Of a stretch of DNA of 64,000 bases, positions 30,067 to 38,862 are shown piece by piece (the first letter of the stretch is position 1; each line of letters opens with the position of its first letter). Source of the stretch: Streptomyces caatingaensis (lineage in GTDB: Bacteria > Actinomycetota > Actinomycetes > Streptomycetales > Streptomycetaceae); the NCBI RefSeq assembly GCF_001187435.1, contig NZ_LFXA01000017.1, forward strand, positions 372,001 through 436,000, read 5' to 3'. A model generated the notes under the pieces. The model did not search any database and was not told where the DNA came from. It was given only the letters and a program-made list of their open reading frames with translations. Both the position numbers and the translations under genes were made by a program.

Positions 30067-30552
30067 TTACGCGCCCGTCGTTGAGCCGGGGCGGATGATC
30101 ATCAGGACGGTCACGACCGCCCAGGTCAGGGAGAAGAGGCCGGTCACCATGGCGAGGCGGGGGAGGGTCGAGGAGAGGGCGGTGACCTCGGCGGGGGTGC
30201 GGTCCGGGGCGTCGAGGGCGTCGATGACGGCGTCCTGGGAGAAGACGGCGAAGGCCAGCAGGACCGCCGCGACGACGGTGAGCGCGATCGACGCGATCAG
30301 CCACGCGTCGCCCAGCACCCCCATCTTCATCGCGGTCACGAACCCGAGCAGCGGCACGGCGATGGAGACGCCCGCGTAGACGCGCGTGACGCGGTGGAGG
30401 AGGCGCAGGGCGGAGGTGCCCGCCGGTGTGCGGTCCCCGTCCGGGGCCAGGACCTGCCGCGCGTAGCGGGGGAAGAGGCTGGCGGCCACCGTGGACGGCC
30501 CTATGAGGACGATCGCTCCCAGGACGTGCAGGCTGAGCAGCAGTTTGGTCAT
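30067..30552 (-). CDS. Four-helix membrane protein, DUF2269-like
   Basis: This 161-residue protein has four hydrophobic helices. The opening, LLLSLHVLGAIVLIGPSTVAASLFPRYAR, and the FSQDAVIDALDAPDR region between helices 3 and 4 fit the DUF2269 type of small integral membrane proteins, whose function is unknown. The start ATG at 30552 has GGAG at about 10 bases. It is divergent from the MarR gene across 101 bases and may be controlled by it. Confidence 0.72.
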   Translation of the reverse strand: MTKLLLSLHVLGAIVLIGPSTVAASLFPRYARQVLAPDGDRTPAGTSALRLLHRVTRVYAGVSIAVPLLGFVTAMKMGVLGDAWLIASIALTVVAAVLLAFAVFSQDAVIDALDAPDRTPAEVTALSSTLPRLAMVTGLFSLTWAVVTVLMIIRPGSTTGA

Positions 30553-30653
30553 GACGGCCCCGCTCCGGAGTTTCAGTCGGGCTTAAACAAGGTGAGGGCA
30601 CGCTAGCATCCCCCCTGAGCAGAGCAGGGAGAAGGGTGAGGGGAGCGAGGGGC

Positions 30654-31109
30654 ATGGACCGCGACGACGGGGCGACGGCGTTCCCGCCCCTGCCCCTGCT
30701 CCTCATCGGCGTGGGCCGGTTCACCCAGGACGCGGCCCACCGCGTGCTCGCGGAGCGGGGCGACTACTCGCTGCGCCTCATGGGCGCGCTCGGCCACCTC
30801 GCCCACGAACCCGGGCTGTCCTACAGTGAGTTGGCCCGCCGGGCCGGAGTGACGGCACAGAGCATGCAGGCCACCGTCGGCCGGCTCGAACGCGCCGGCG
30901 CGGTCGCCCGCGTCACCCCCGCCGGGCGCGGACGGACGGCCGCCCTCCATGTGACCGACGAGGGCCACCGGATGCTGGCCGAGATGCGGCAGGCCCTGGC
31001 CGGACTGGAGGAGCCGCTGACCGCCGGGCTCACCGCCGACGAGCGCGCCGTGCTGACCGCCGCCCTGCTGCGCCTGGCGGGCAACGCCAAGGTCGTTTCC
31101 GCAGGCTGA
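30654..31109 (+). CDS. MarR-family transcriptional regulator
   Basis: This 151-residue protein has a winged HTH: LSYSELARRAGVTAQSMQATVGRLERAGAVARV and the wing GRGRTAALHVTDEGHRML. The ATG at 30654 has GGGGAG at 8 bases; a GTG at 30636 would add six residues and also has a purine-rich site. It is divergent from the DUF2269-like gene and 195 bases upstream of davA, so it might regulate either. Confidence 0.85.
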   Translation: MDRDDGATAFPPLPLLLIGVGRFTQDAAHRVLAERGDYSLRLMGALGHLAHEPGLSYSELARRAGVTAQSMQATVGRLERAGAVARVTPAGRGRTAALHVTDEGHRMLAEMRQALAGLEEPLTAGLTADERAVLTAALLRLAGNAKVVSAG

Positions 31110-31126
31110 GCGGCCCGGACCACGGC

Positions 31127-31190
31127 GCGCAACGAATCGCCGTTCCGCCGGGAAAAGGCGCAACGAATCCCTCGGAAGCGCGCAACATTC
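31127..31190. repeat. Three GCGCAAC direct repeats upstream of davA
   Basis: GCGCAACGAATC occurs at 31127-31138 and 31158-31169, and GCGCAACATTC at 31180-31190. Spacings of 31 and 22 bases are close to three and two helical turns, as expected for a cooperative regulator binding one face of DNA. Confidence 0.5.
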
Positions 31191-31304
31191 GTCCCTTGTC
31201 GCGTGGAGTTACCGGGCCGTACCGTCAAGGCGTTTAACGAAACCTTGTCCGAAAGCTCCTTGAACTTCCCCCACTCCTGCCCCACTCCGACCTCAAGAGG
31301 ACGC

Positions 31305-32105
31305 ATGAACCCGCTCCGCATCGCCCTGTACCAAGGACCCTGCGGCGTTCCCTCCTCCACGGCGGAGTCCCTCGGCGCGCTGGAGGCGGCGGCCCGGCGG
31401 GCCGCGGACGCCGGTGCCCGGCTGCTGCTCACCAATGAGCTGTATCTGACCGGATACGCGCTGGGCCCCTCCGTCGTGGACCTGGCCGAGCCCGCCGACG
31501 GCCCCGGCGCCGAGGCCGTGGCCCGGATCGCCGCGGCGCACGGACTGGCCGTCGGCTACGGCTACCCCGAGCGCGACGGCGCCCGGATCTTCAACTCCCT
31601 CCAGCTGATGGGCCCGCAGGGCACCCCGCTCGCCCACTACCGCAAGACGCACCTCTTCGGGGAGTACGAGACCACCTCCTTCACGCCGGGCGACGAGGCC
31701 GTCGTCCAGGCCGAGTTCGACGGCGTCCGGCTGGGCCTGCTGGTCTGCTACGACGTCGAGTTCCCGGAGACCGTGCGGGCGCACGCCCTCGCCGGCACCG
31801 AGCTGCTCCTCGCGCCGACCGCCCTGATGCGCCCCTATGAGATCGTCCCGCAGACGATCGTCCCGGCGCGGGCCTGGGAGAGCCAGCTCTACATCGCCTA
31901 TGTCAACCGGTGCGGCACCGAAGGGGAGTTCGCCTTCGCCGGGCTGTCGTGCCTCGCCGCCCCGGACGGGACCGTACGGGCCCGGGCCGGCGCGGCGGAG
32001 GACCTGCTGGTCACCGAGGCCGACCCCGCCCTGCTCCGGCGCTCGCGCGCCGAGAACACCTATCTCACGGACCGCCGCCCCGAGCTCTACACCCGGCTCG
32101 TCTGA
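31305..32105 (+). CDS. davA: 5-aminovaleramidase-like nitrilase-superfamily amidase
   Basis: This 266-residue carbon-nitrogen hydrolase has the Glu-Lys-Cys triad in LLTNELYLTGY, HYRKTHLFGE and LLVCYDVEFPE. The opening LRIALYQG and the GYGYPERD and FGE segments match the DavA family, which hydrolyses 5-aminopentanamide to 5-aminovalerate in lysine breakdown. The ATG at 31305 follows AGAGG; the upstream open frame (34 codons) is not conserved. It lies 69 bases before davB, whose product would supply its substrate. An amidase for indoleacetamide is the alternative. Confidence 0.85.
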   Translation: MNPLRIALYQGPCGVPSSTAESLGALEAAARRAADAGARLLLTNELYLTGYALGPSVVDLAEPADGPGAEAVARIAAAHGLAVGYGYPERDGARIFNSLQLMGPQGTPLAHYRKTHLFGEYETTSFTPGDEAVVQAEFDGVRLGLLVCYDVEFPETVRAHALAGTELLLAPTALMRPYEIVPQTIVPARAWESQLYIAYVNRCGTEGEFAFAGLSCLAAPDGTVRARAGAAEDLLVTEADPALLRRSRAENTYLTDRRPELYTRLV

Positions 32106-32174
32106 GCCCGCACCGCCCTTCTTCTTCTTCACCTTCTTCACCGCCAGCCCCCCGCGACCAGGAGAGTCCCGCCG

Positions 32175-33872
32175 ATGACGTCCACGGTGCCCACCGCCGT
32201 CCACGACGAGCAGGTCCCCCAGAACGAGCCGCCGATCACCATGTTCGGCCCGGACTTCCCGTTCGCCTACGACGACTTCCTCGCGCACCCCGCGGGCCTG
32301 GGCCAGATACCGGCCACCGAGCACGGCACCGAGGTCGCGGTCATCGGCGGCGGCCTCTCCGGCATCATCGCCGCGTACGAGCTGATGAAGATGGGCCTCA
32401 AGCCCGTCGTCTACGAGGCCGACCGGATCGGCGGCCGGCTGCGGACGGTCGGATTCGAGGGCTGCGACGGCGAGTTGACCGCCGAGATGGGCGCGATGCG
32501 CTTCCCGCCGTCCTCCACCGCCTTCCAGCACTACATCGACCTGGTGGGCCTGGAGACCAAGCCGTTCCCCAACCCGCTGGCGCCCAGCACCCCGTCCACC
32601 GTCGTGGACCTCAAGGGCGAGTCCCACTACGCGGAGACGATCGAGGACCTGCCGCAGGTCTACCGCGACGTCGCCGACGCGTGGAACGCCTGCCTGGAGG
32701 AGGGCGCCGACTTCTCCGACATGAACCGCGCCATCCGAGAGCGCGACGTGCCGCGCATCCGCGCGATCTGGGCGAGGCTCGTCGAGAAGCTCGACAACCA
32801 GACCTTCTACGGCTTCCTCTGCGAGTCGGAGGCCTTCAAGTCCTTCCGACACCGGGAGATCTTCGGCCAGGTCGGCTTCGGCACCGGCGGCTGGGACACC
32901 GACTTCCCCAACTCCATCCTGGAGATCCTGCGCGTCGTCTACACCGAGGCCGACGACCACCACCGCGGCATCGTCGGCGGCAGCCAGCAGCTGCCGCTGC
33001 GCCTGTGGGAGCGCGAGCCGGAGAAGCTCGTCCACTGGGCGCCGGGCACCTCGCTGTCCTCCCTGCACGACGGCGCGCCCCGGCCGGCCGTCACCCGGCT
33101 GCACCGCACGGCGGGCAACCGGATCACGGTCACCGACGCGAGCGGCGACATCCGCACCTATGCGGCGGCCGTCTTCACGGCGCAGTCGTGGATGCTGCTG
33201 TCGAAGATCGAGTGCGACGACGCGCTCTTCCCCATCGACCACTGGACGGCGGTCGAGCGCACCCACTACATGGAGTCGTCCAAGCTCTTCGTCCCGGTGG
33301 ACCGGCCGTTCTGGCTGGACAAGGACGAGAACGGCCGCGACGTGATGTCGATGACGCTCACCGACCGGATGACGCGCGGGACGTACCTCCTGGACGACGG
33401 CCCGGACAAGCCCGCCGTGATCTGCCTCTCCTACACCTGGTGCGACGACAGCCTCAAGTGGCTTCCGCTGTCGGCCAACGAGCGCATGGAGGTCATGCTC
33501 AAGTCCCTCGGCGAGATCTACCCGGGCGTCGACATCCGGAAGCACATCATCGGCAACCCGGTGACCGTCTCCTGGGAGAACGAGCCCTACTTCATGGGCG
33601 CGTTCAAGGCGAACCTGCCGGGCCACTACCGTTACCAGCGGCGGCTGTTCACCCACTTCATGCAGGACCGTCTGCCCGAGGACAAGCGCGGCATCTTCCT
33701 CGCGGGCGACGACATCTCCTGGACGGCGGGCTGGGCCGAGGGCGCCGTGCAGACGGCGCTCAACGCGGTGTGGGGCGTGATGCACCACTTCGGCGGGGCG
33801 ACCGACCCGTCCAACCCGGGCCCGGGCGACGTCTACGACGAGATCGCCCCCGTCGAGCTGCCGGAGGACTGA
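32175..33872 (+). CDS. davB: Flavin-dependent lysine 2-monooxygenase (DavB-like)
   Basis: This 565-residue flavoprotein has the FAD dinucleotide fold (VAVIGGGLSGIIAAYELM, near residue 57) and the amine-oxidase C-terminal motif (GIFLAGDDISWTAGWAEGAVQTAL). The whole sequence follows the lysine/tryptophan 2-monooxygenase family: ITMFGPDFPFAYDDFLAHPAG, EMGAMRFPPSSTAFQHY and the final GDVYDEIAPVEL. It decarboxylates and oxygenates lysine to 5-aminopentanamide, the substrate of the amidase next door. Tryptophan monooxygenase is the alternative; the DavA partner favours lysine. No davT/davD genes are nearby. Confidence 0.88.
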   Translation: MTSTVPTAVHDEQVPQNEPPITMFGPDFPFAYDDFLAHPAGLGQIPATEHGTEVAVIGGGLSGIIAAYELMKMGLKPVVYEADRIGGRLRTVGFEGCDGELTAEMGAMRFPPSSTAFQHYIDLVGLETKPFPNPLAPSTPSTVVDLKGESHYAETIEDLPQVYRDVADAWNACLEEGADFSDMNRAIRERDVPRIRAIWARLVEKLDNQTFYGFLCESEAFKSFRHREIFGQVGFGTGGWDTDFPNSILEILRVVYTEADDHHRGIVGGSQQLPLRLWEREPEKLVHWAPGTSLSSLHDGAPRPAVTRLHRTAGNRITVTDASGDIRTYAAAVFTAQSWMLLSKIECDDALFPIDHWTAVERTHYMESSKLFVPVDRPFWLDKDENGRDVMSMTLTDRMTRGTYLLDDGPDKPAVICLSYTWCDDSLKWLPLSANERMEVMLKSLGEIYPGVDIRKHIIGNPVTVSWENEPYFMGAFKANLPGHYRYQRRLFTHFMQDRLPEDKRGIFLAGDDISWTAGWAEGAVQTALNAVWGVMHHFGGATDPSNPGPGDVYDEIAPVELPED

Positions 33873-33940
33873 GCCCCGGGGGACCGGGCGCGGGCGTGCC
33901 GCCCCGCGCCACCGTGCCCGCGCCGGTGTCCCCGTCCGTT

Positions 33941-34633
33941 TCATCCCAGCGGCGTGAGCAGACATCGCCCCACCATTCCCACGCTCGCGTCGATCCGGTC
34001 CTCGAACTCCGCCTCCACGTCCGGCCGTTCGCGCAGGGCCCAGAGGGCGCGGAAGGCGGCCCAGGCGGCGGCGCGGGCCGCCTCCAGCGTCCACGAGCCC
34101 AGGAGGTGGGTGAGCGGATCGGCGACGTCCAGCAGGTCCGGGCCGGGCATGAGGGTCTCGCGGATCCGCTCCTCCAGGGAGACGAGCAGCTCACCGATCC
34201 GGTGGAAGTCCGCTTCCAGCTCGTGGGGTTCGGCGCCCAGGTCCCGGCAGGTGTCGGCGAGGGCGAGCGGAAGGTCGTGCCCGATGTGGGCGTTGATGCC
34301 GGCGAGGGCGAACTGCACGGGGCGGACGGCCGGATGGCCGCGGAGCTGGAACAGCGGCCGCCAGCAGGCCGGCGGTCTTCGCCCGGCCGCCGCCTCGTCC
34401 ACCGCGGTCAGATAGCGGCCGGCGAACAGTACGTCGAGCGCGGTGGTGGCCGTGCGGTCGCGGAAGGCGCCGGCGGCCACCCGGCGCCCGACCTCCTCGG
34501 TGACCGTCAGATACACGCGGTTGAAGACCGCCACCCCGTCCCGCGGCGGAAGGTGGGCCGCCAGACCGCGCATCCGGTCGAGCACCCCGTCGATGCCGGC
34601 GGGAGCCGCCGGCCGTACCCCAGTCGTCGTCAT
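33941..34633 (-). CDS. DUF5995-family protein
   Basis: This 230-residue, mainly helical protein contains GDGVAVFNRVYLTVTEEVGRR, DVLFAGRYLTAVDEAA and AGINAHIGHDLPLAL, the conserved pattern of the Streptomyces DUF5995 family. The His in AHIGHDLP and the acidic residues suggest a metal- or ligand-binding pocket, but no function is established. The ATG at 34633 was chosen over one at 34651, which would add six residues; neither has a good ribosome site. It is convergent with davB. Confidence 0.75.
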   Translation of the reverse strand: MTTTGVRPAAPAGIDGVLDRMRGLAAHLPPRDGVAVFNRVYLTVTEEVGRRVAAGAFRDRTATTALDVLFAGRYLTAVDEAAAGRRPPACWRPLFQLRGHPAVRPVQFALAGINAHIGHDLPLALADTCRDLGAEPHELEADFHRIGELLVSLEERIRETLMPGPDLLDVADPLTHLLGSWTLEAARAAAWAAFRALWALRERPDVEAEFEDRIDASVGMVGRCLLTPLG

Positions 34634-34719
34634 GCACGCAGAGTGACACATGAATACGGAGCGTAGGGGGAATCCCGGTCGAGTTAACCGGAACGGGTGA
34701 CGGAGCGTGACGGCCGCGC

Positions 34720-36144
34720 TCAGCTCCGGGGCGTCCGGCCCTCCCCGGCCGCCTCGGCGTCCCCTCGCTCCGCCAGGCTGTCGTAGCCGCTCGTCCCCTC
34801 GTCCAGCAGCGGTTCCTGCTCCTTCAGATGGGCGGGCGCCAGGAACCGCAGGGCGTGATAGCCGGTCAGGACCACGATCGTGCCCAGGGCGATGCCGTTC
34901 AGCTCGAAGTTCTTGCTGATCTTGAGGCTGACGCCGCCGATGCCGATGACGATGCCCGCCGCGACCGGCACCAGGTTGAGCGGATTGCGCAGGTCCACCT
35001 TGTTGTGCACCCAGATCTGCGCGCCGAGCAGGCCGATCATCCCGTAGAGGATGACGGTGATGCCGCCCAGCACACCGCCCGGGATGGCCGCGACGACCGC
35101 GCCGAACTTGGGGCACACGCCGAAGAGCAGGGCGAAGCAGGCCGCCGCCCAGTACGCGGCGGTGGAGTAGACCCGGGTGGCCGCCATCACGCCGATGTTC
35201 TCCGAGTAGGTGGTGTTGGCCGGGCCGCCCACCGCCGTGGAGAGCATGGTCGCCGCGCCGTCGGCGGAGATCGCGGTGCCCAGCCGGTCGTCCAGCGGGT
35301 CGCCGGTCATCTCGCCGACCGCCTTGACGTGCCCGGCGTTCTCCGCGATCAGCGCGATGACCACCGGCAGCGCCACGAGCGCGGCCGACCAGCCGAACGA
35401 CGGGGCGTGCAGCGAGGGCAGGCCGATCCAGTCCGCCTCGCCGACGGCGGAGAAGTCCAGCCGCCAGTGGTCGACCGCCCCGGGCCCGCCGTTCACCGAG
35501 TGGATCTTCCCGAAGACCCGGTCGAGGACCCAGGAGAGGGCGTAGCCGAAGACCAGCCCGAGGAAGATGGCCACGCGCGACCAGAAGCCGCGCAGGCAGA
35601 CCACCGCGAGGCCGGTGAACAGCATGGTCAGCAGCGCCGTCCACTGGTCCTGCGGCCAGTACGTGGACGCCGTCACCGGGGCCAGGTTGAAGCCGATGAG
35701 CATGACGACCGCGCCCGTCACCACCGGCGGCATCGCCGCGTGGATGATCCGCGCGCCGAACCGGCGCACCGCCAGCCCGCTGAGGAACAGCGCCCCGCCG
35801 ACGACGAAGATCGCCCCGGTGACGGCCGCGCTGTCGCCGCCCTGGGCCCGGATGACCGCGGCCACCCCGACGAAGGAGAGGCTGCACCCCAGATAGCTGG
35901 GGATCCGGCCGCGGGTGGCCAGCAGGAAGAGGATGGTCGCGACGCCCGACATCATGATCGCGAGATTGGGGTCGAGGCCCATCAGCACCGGCGAGACGAA
36001 CGACGCGCCGAACATGGCCACCACGTGCTGGGCGCCGAGGCCCGCGGTGCGGGGCCAGGAAAGCCGTTCGTCGGGTCTGACGACCGCCCCGGGTGCGGGG
36101 GTGCGCCCGTCGCCGTGCAGGGTCCAGCGCACGCCGAGGCCCAT
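34720..36144 (-). CDS. uraA: Uracil permease (NCS2 family)
   Basis: This 474-residue transporter has about 14 hydrophobic helices. The NCS2 signatures are present: GLGAQHVVAMFGASFVSPVL, IALIAENAGHVKAVGEMTG with the substrate-contacting Glu, and GGPANTTYSENIGVMAATRVYS. This fits proton-coupled uracil import, possibly with xanthine as an alternative. The ATG at 36144 has GGAG at 5 bases. It stands alone, far from the pyr operon, and is divergent from the GWGHG-repeat protein. Confidence 0.9.
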   Translation of the reverse strand: MGLGVRWTLHGDGRTPAPGAVVRPDERLSWPRTAGLGAQHVVAMFGASFVSPVLMGLDPNLAIMMSGVATILFLLATRGRIPSYLGCSLSFVGVAAVIRAQGGDSAAVTGAIFVVGGALFLSGLAVRRFGARIIHAAMPPVVTGAVVMLIGFNLAPVTASTYWPQDQWTALLTMLFTGLAVVCLRGFWSRVAIFLGLVFGYALSWVLDRVFGKIHSVNGGPGAVDHWRLDFSAVGEADWIGLPSLHAPSFGWSAALVALPVVIALIAENAGHVKAVGEMTGDPLDDRLGTAISADGAATMLSTAVGGPANTTYSENIGVMAATRVYSTAAYWAAACFALLFGVCPKFGAVVAAIPGGVLGGITVILYGMIGLLGAQIWVHNKVDLRNPLNLVPVAAGIVIGIGGVSLKISKNFELNGIALGTIVVLTGYHALRFLAPAHLKEQEPLLDEGTSGYDSLAERGDAEAAGEGRTPRS

Positions 36145-36373
36145 GACTGCTCCAAATGTGCTCGTTGTGGTGATCCGGATGAGATCCGGAACATGGTAAG
36201 CGGGCGTGCGGGACGGGCCGTGCGCCGTCCAGGGCCCGGCGTGCTGCGGAACGGCTGCTGCGATCGGCGCAATTAACACCTCGTAAGGCTGTATGACCGG
36301 GCACCCCCGCGGATCCCCGGCCGGTGGGAGGTAAGCGTGAGTTGTCCGATTTCCTGCAAACCAGGAGACATAC

Positions 36374-37069
36374 ATGCGTAAGCTCGTCGGCCGCTCTGCG
36401 GTCGCCGCGGTTCTCGCCGCGGGCGTCATCGTTCCGGCTGCCGGGGCGGCCATGGCCGCGCCCCAGTCCCCGTCCGTGCCCAAGGCGGTGAGCTGGGACG
36501 ACGACCACGACGGCCGCGACCACGGCCGTGACCGTGACCGGGACCGCGACAGGGACAAGGGCCGTGACAAGGGCCGTGACAGAGACAGGGGCCGCGACCG
36601 CGACCGTGACCGGGACTGCGACCGGGGCCGCCACCACCGCGACCGTGACTGCGACCGCGACCGCGGGCGTGACCGGGACTGCGACCACCACTGGCGCGAC
36701 CGGGACTGCGACCGCTGGCGCGACCGTGGTGACTGCGACCGCGGCGGCTGGGGCCACGGCGGTTGGGGCTGGGGCCACGTGAACATCTGGTCCGGCGGCT
36801 GGGGCGGTTGGGGCCACGGTGGCCACCACCGCTGGGGCGGCTGGGGCCACGGTGACGACTGCGACGGTGGCTGGGGCCACGGCGGTGGTCACCACGGCGG
36901 CTGGGGCCGCGGTGACGACTGCGACGGCGGCGGCTGGAAGCACCGCGGTCGCGACTGCGACGGCGGCTGGAACGAGGGCTGGGGCCATGGCGGTTGGGGC
37001 CACCGTGGTGGCTGGGGTCACGGCGGGCACTGCCGTAACTCCATCAACATCCTGGGCATCAGCCTCTGA
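36374..37069 (+). CDS. Secreted low-complexity protein with RD-repeats and GWGHG-repeats
   Basis: This 231-residue protein has a Sec signal peptide (residues 1-29, cleavage likely at AMA-A). The mature part starts with an acidic/basic run of Arg-Asp dipeptides with His and regularly placed Cys (CDRGRHH, RDCDRDRGRD, DCDHHWRDRDCD). It changes at about residue 122 to Gly-Trp-Gly-His repeats (GGWGHGG) interspersed with DDCDGG, and it ends in CRNSINILGISL. The ATG follows AGGAG at 6 bases. No domain was recognised. Alternating charge, Trp/Gly/His repeats and many Cys suggest a metal-binding or self-associating surface protein, but that is inference. Confidence 0.8.
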   Translation: MRKLVGRSAVAAVLAAGVIVPAAGAAMAAPQSPSVPKAVSWDDDHDGRDHGRDRDRDRDRDKGRDKGRDRDRGRDRDRDRDCDRGRHHRDRDCDRDRGRDRDCDHHWRDRDCDRWRDRGDCDRGGWGHGGWGWGHVNIWSGGWGGWGHGGHHRWGGWGHGDDCDGGWGHGGGHHGGWGRGDDCDGGGWKHRGRDCDGGWNEGWGHGGWGHRGGWGHGGHCRNSINILGISL

Positions 37070-37171
37070 TTCCGCGCTCGCCCTCTGACGTCCCCCCTTC
37101 CACCGCGGGCCGCGCGACCGGAACGTCCGGTCCCGCGGCCCGCGGTGGCGTGTGCGCCCGGCCCCGGCCGC

Positions 37172-38374
37172 TCAGCCCCGCGCCACCGGGACGGACCGGG
37201 ACCGGCCGGCGGAAGCGGCCGGTACGCGCAGGGCGCCCGCCGCGGCCGCCAGCACCGCGGCCAGCACGGTCACCAGCCCGAACGACACCGTCAGCGACGT
37301 GGCGTCGGCGACCTGCCCGATGGCCGACGGGGCGATCAGCCCGGACGTATAGGTGATCGTCGCGACCCCGGCGATGGCCCGGGCGGGCTCGGGGCCGCTG
37401 CGGGCCGCCGCCGCGAAGGCCAGCGGGACGACCACCGCGATCCCCAGCCCCAGCAGCGCGAAGCCGGCGATCGCCAAGGCCGCGTGCGGGGCCGTGACCA
37501 CCGCCAGACCGCCGCCGGCCGCCAGCACGCCGCCCGCCCGGACCGTCCGCACCGGGCCGAACCGGCGCACCGCCGCGTCCCCGGCGAACCGCGCCACCGC
37601 CATCGCGCACGAGAACGCCGTGGTGCAGGCGGCCGCCAGCCCCGCGCCCGAGCCGAGGACGTCCCGCAGGTAGACCGCCGACCACTCCAGGCTCGCGCCC
37701 TCGGCGAACACCGCGCAGAACCCGACGGCCCCGATGACCAGCGCGGCGCGCGGCGGCCGGGCGAAGCGCGGCGGCGGGTGCTCCTCCGGCCGGGGACGCA
37801 GGTCCAGCACCCCGCCGCAGACGAGGAGGCCCAGGACGGTCAGGACGGCCGCCGCGGCCCCCAGATGCAGCCGCGCGTCGGTGCCGGCGTGCGCCGGGAG
37901 CGTGCCCGCCGCCGAGCCGGCCAGCGCCCCGGCGCTCCACATCCCGTGCAGCCCGGACATGATCGGCCGGCCCATCCGCTCCTCGGTCTCCACGCCCAGC
38001 GCGTTCATCGCGACGTCCGCCACCCCCGACGCCGCCCCGTACGCCAGCAGCGCCGCGCAGAGCACGGGCAGCCCGGGGGAGAGGGGCGGCAGGGCCAGCG
38101 ACGCGCACCACAGCGCGAGCAGCAGGCGCAGCGCCGCCCGGGAGCCGAGGCGGTGGGCGACGCGGCCGGCGAGCGGCATGGCCAGCGCGGCGCCGACGGC
38201 CGGGAAGGCCAGGGCGAGCCCCAACTCGCCCGCCTCCAGGGAGAGATGGTCCCGGATCCAGGGGATGCGGGTGGCGAAGTTCCCGGTGACCGCGCCGTGC
38301 ACGGCGAACACCGCGGCGACGGCCCGCCGGGCCCGGCGCGGAGCCGCCTCCGCCGTTCCCCCGGTGCCGCCCAT
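37172..38374 (-). CDS. MFS transporter
   Basis: This 400-residue protein has about 12 hydrophobic helices. The first is FAVHGAVTGNFATRIPWIRDHL, and the loop between helices 2 and 3 carries the MFS-type GRVAHRLGSR. The YbjJ-like layout is typical of poorly characterised actinobacterial MFS proteins. The ATG at 38374 was chosen because conservation starts there; the frame remains open for 53 more codons into the riboflavin upstream region. Substrate unknown. Confidence 0.85.
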   Translation of the reverse strand: MGGTGGTAEAAPRRARRAVAAVFAVHGAVTGNFATRIPWIRDHLSLEAGELGLALAFPAVGAALAMPLAGRVAHRLGSRAALRLLLALWCASLALPPLSPGLPVLCAALLAYGAASGVADVAMNALGVETEERMGRPIMSGLHGMWSAGALAGSAAGTLPAHAGTDARLHLGAAAAVLTVLGLLVCGGVLDLRPRPEEHPPPRFARPPRAALVIGAVGFCAVFAEGASLEWSAVYLRDVLGSGAGLAAACTTAFSCAMAVARFAGDAAVRRFGPVRTVRAGGVLAAGGGLAVVTAPHAALAIAGFALLGLGIAVVVPLAFAAAARSGPEPARAIAGVATITYTSGLIAPSAIGQVADATSLTVSFGLVTVLAAVLAAAAGALRVPAASAGRSRSVPVARG

Positions 38375-38579
38375 CCCCTCGCCCCCCTGCTCCGCCCCCG
38401 CCGTCACGCTCCCCGCAGCACCGTACGCGGCGCCCACGTGACCTGCCACACGCTGTGTCAAGTCCCGTGGACAGCGCGCCGCGCTCCGTCGTACGCTCGG
38501 AGCCGTCGAGCTGTGAAGGTTCAACCACTCCAAGGTTCAACCGGTCGCGGCCCGCACCCAGACAAGATCACATCACGCA

Positions 38580-38706
38580 GCGCACTCCGGGGTCGGTGAA
38601 AGTCCGAACCGGCGGTTACAGTCCGCGACCCGGCCGCCTCCAGCGGCCGGTTGACCAGGTGAAATTCCTGGACCGACGGTTAAAGTCCGGATGGGAGGCA
38701 GTGCGC
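38580..38706 (+). ncRNA. FMN riboswitch (RFN element)
   Basis: The closing stem GCGCACT (38580-38586) / AGTGCGC (38700-38706) is present. Inside are the conserved FMN-aptamer pieces: GGGGTCGGTGAAAGTCCG, AACCGGCGGTTACAGTCCGC, GAAATTCCTGGACCGACGGT, and TTAAAGTCCGGATGGGAGGC. It lies 156 bases before ribD. Binding FMN should reduce expression of the riboflavin operon, as for other RFN elements. Confidence 0.97.
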
Positions 38707-38862
38707 GGCGGACAGGCGACGGCGTCCTCGCCGTGGCTGCGCGGAGGTCCCCCGGAGGGGCGGCCCCCGCCGCGGGCAGGAGGATCCGGCGGCCCTCGTC
38801 CGCTCTTCGTCGTCCCCTGACGACCGCCCCGGAGTCCACGCCCAAGAGGCAGGAGGACCCCG

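Noticed and set aside
36528..37088. Thr/Ala-rich frames in the RD/GWGHG gene
   Set aside because: They are shifted readings of the same repeat DNA without start signals or a signal peptide.
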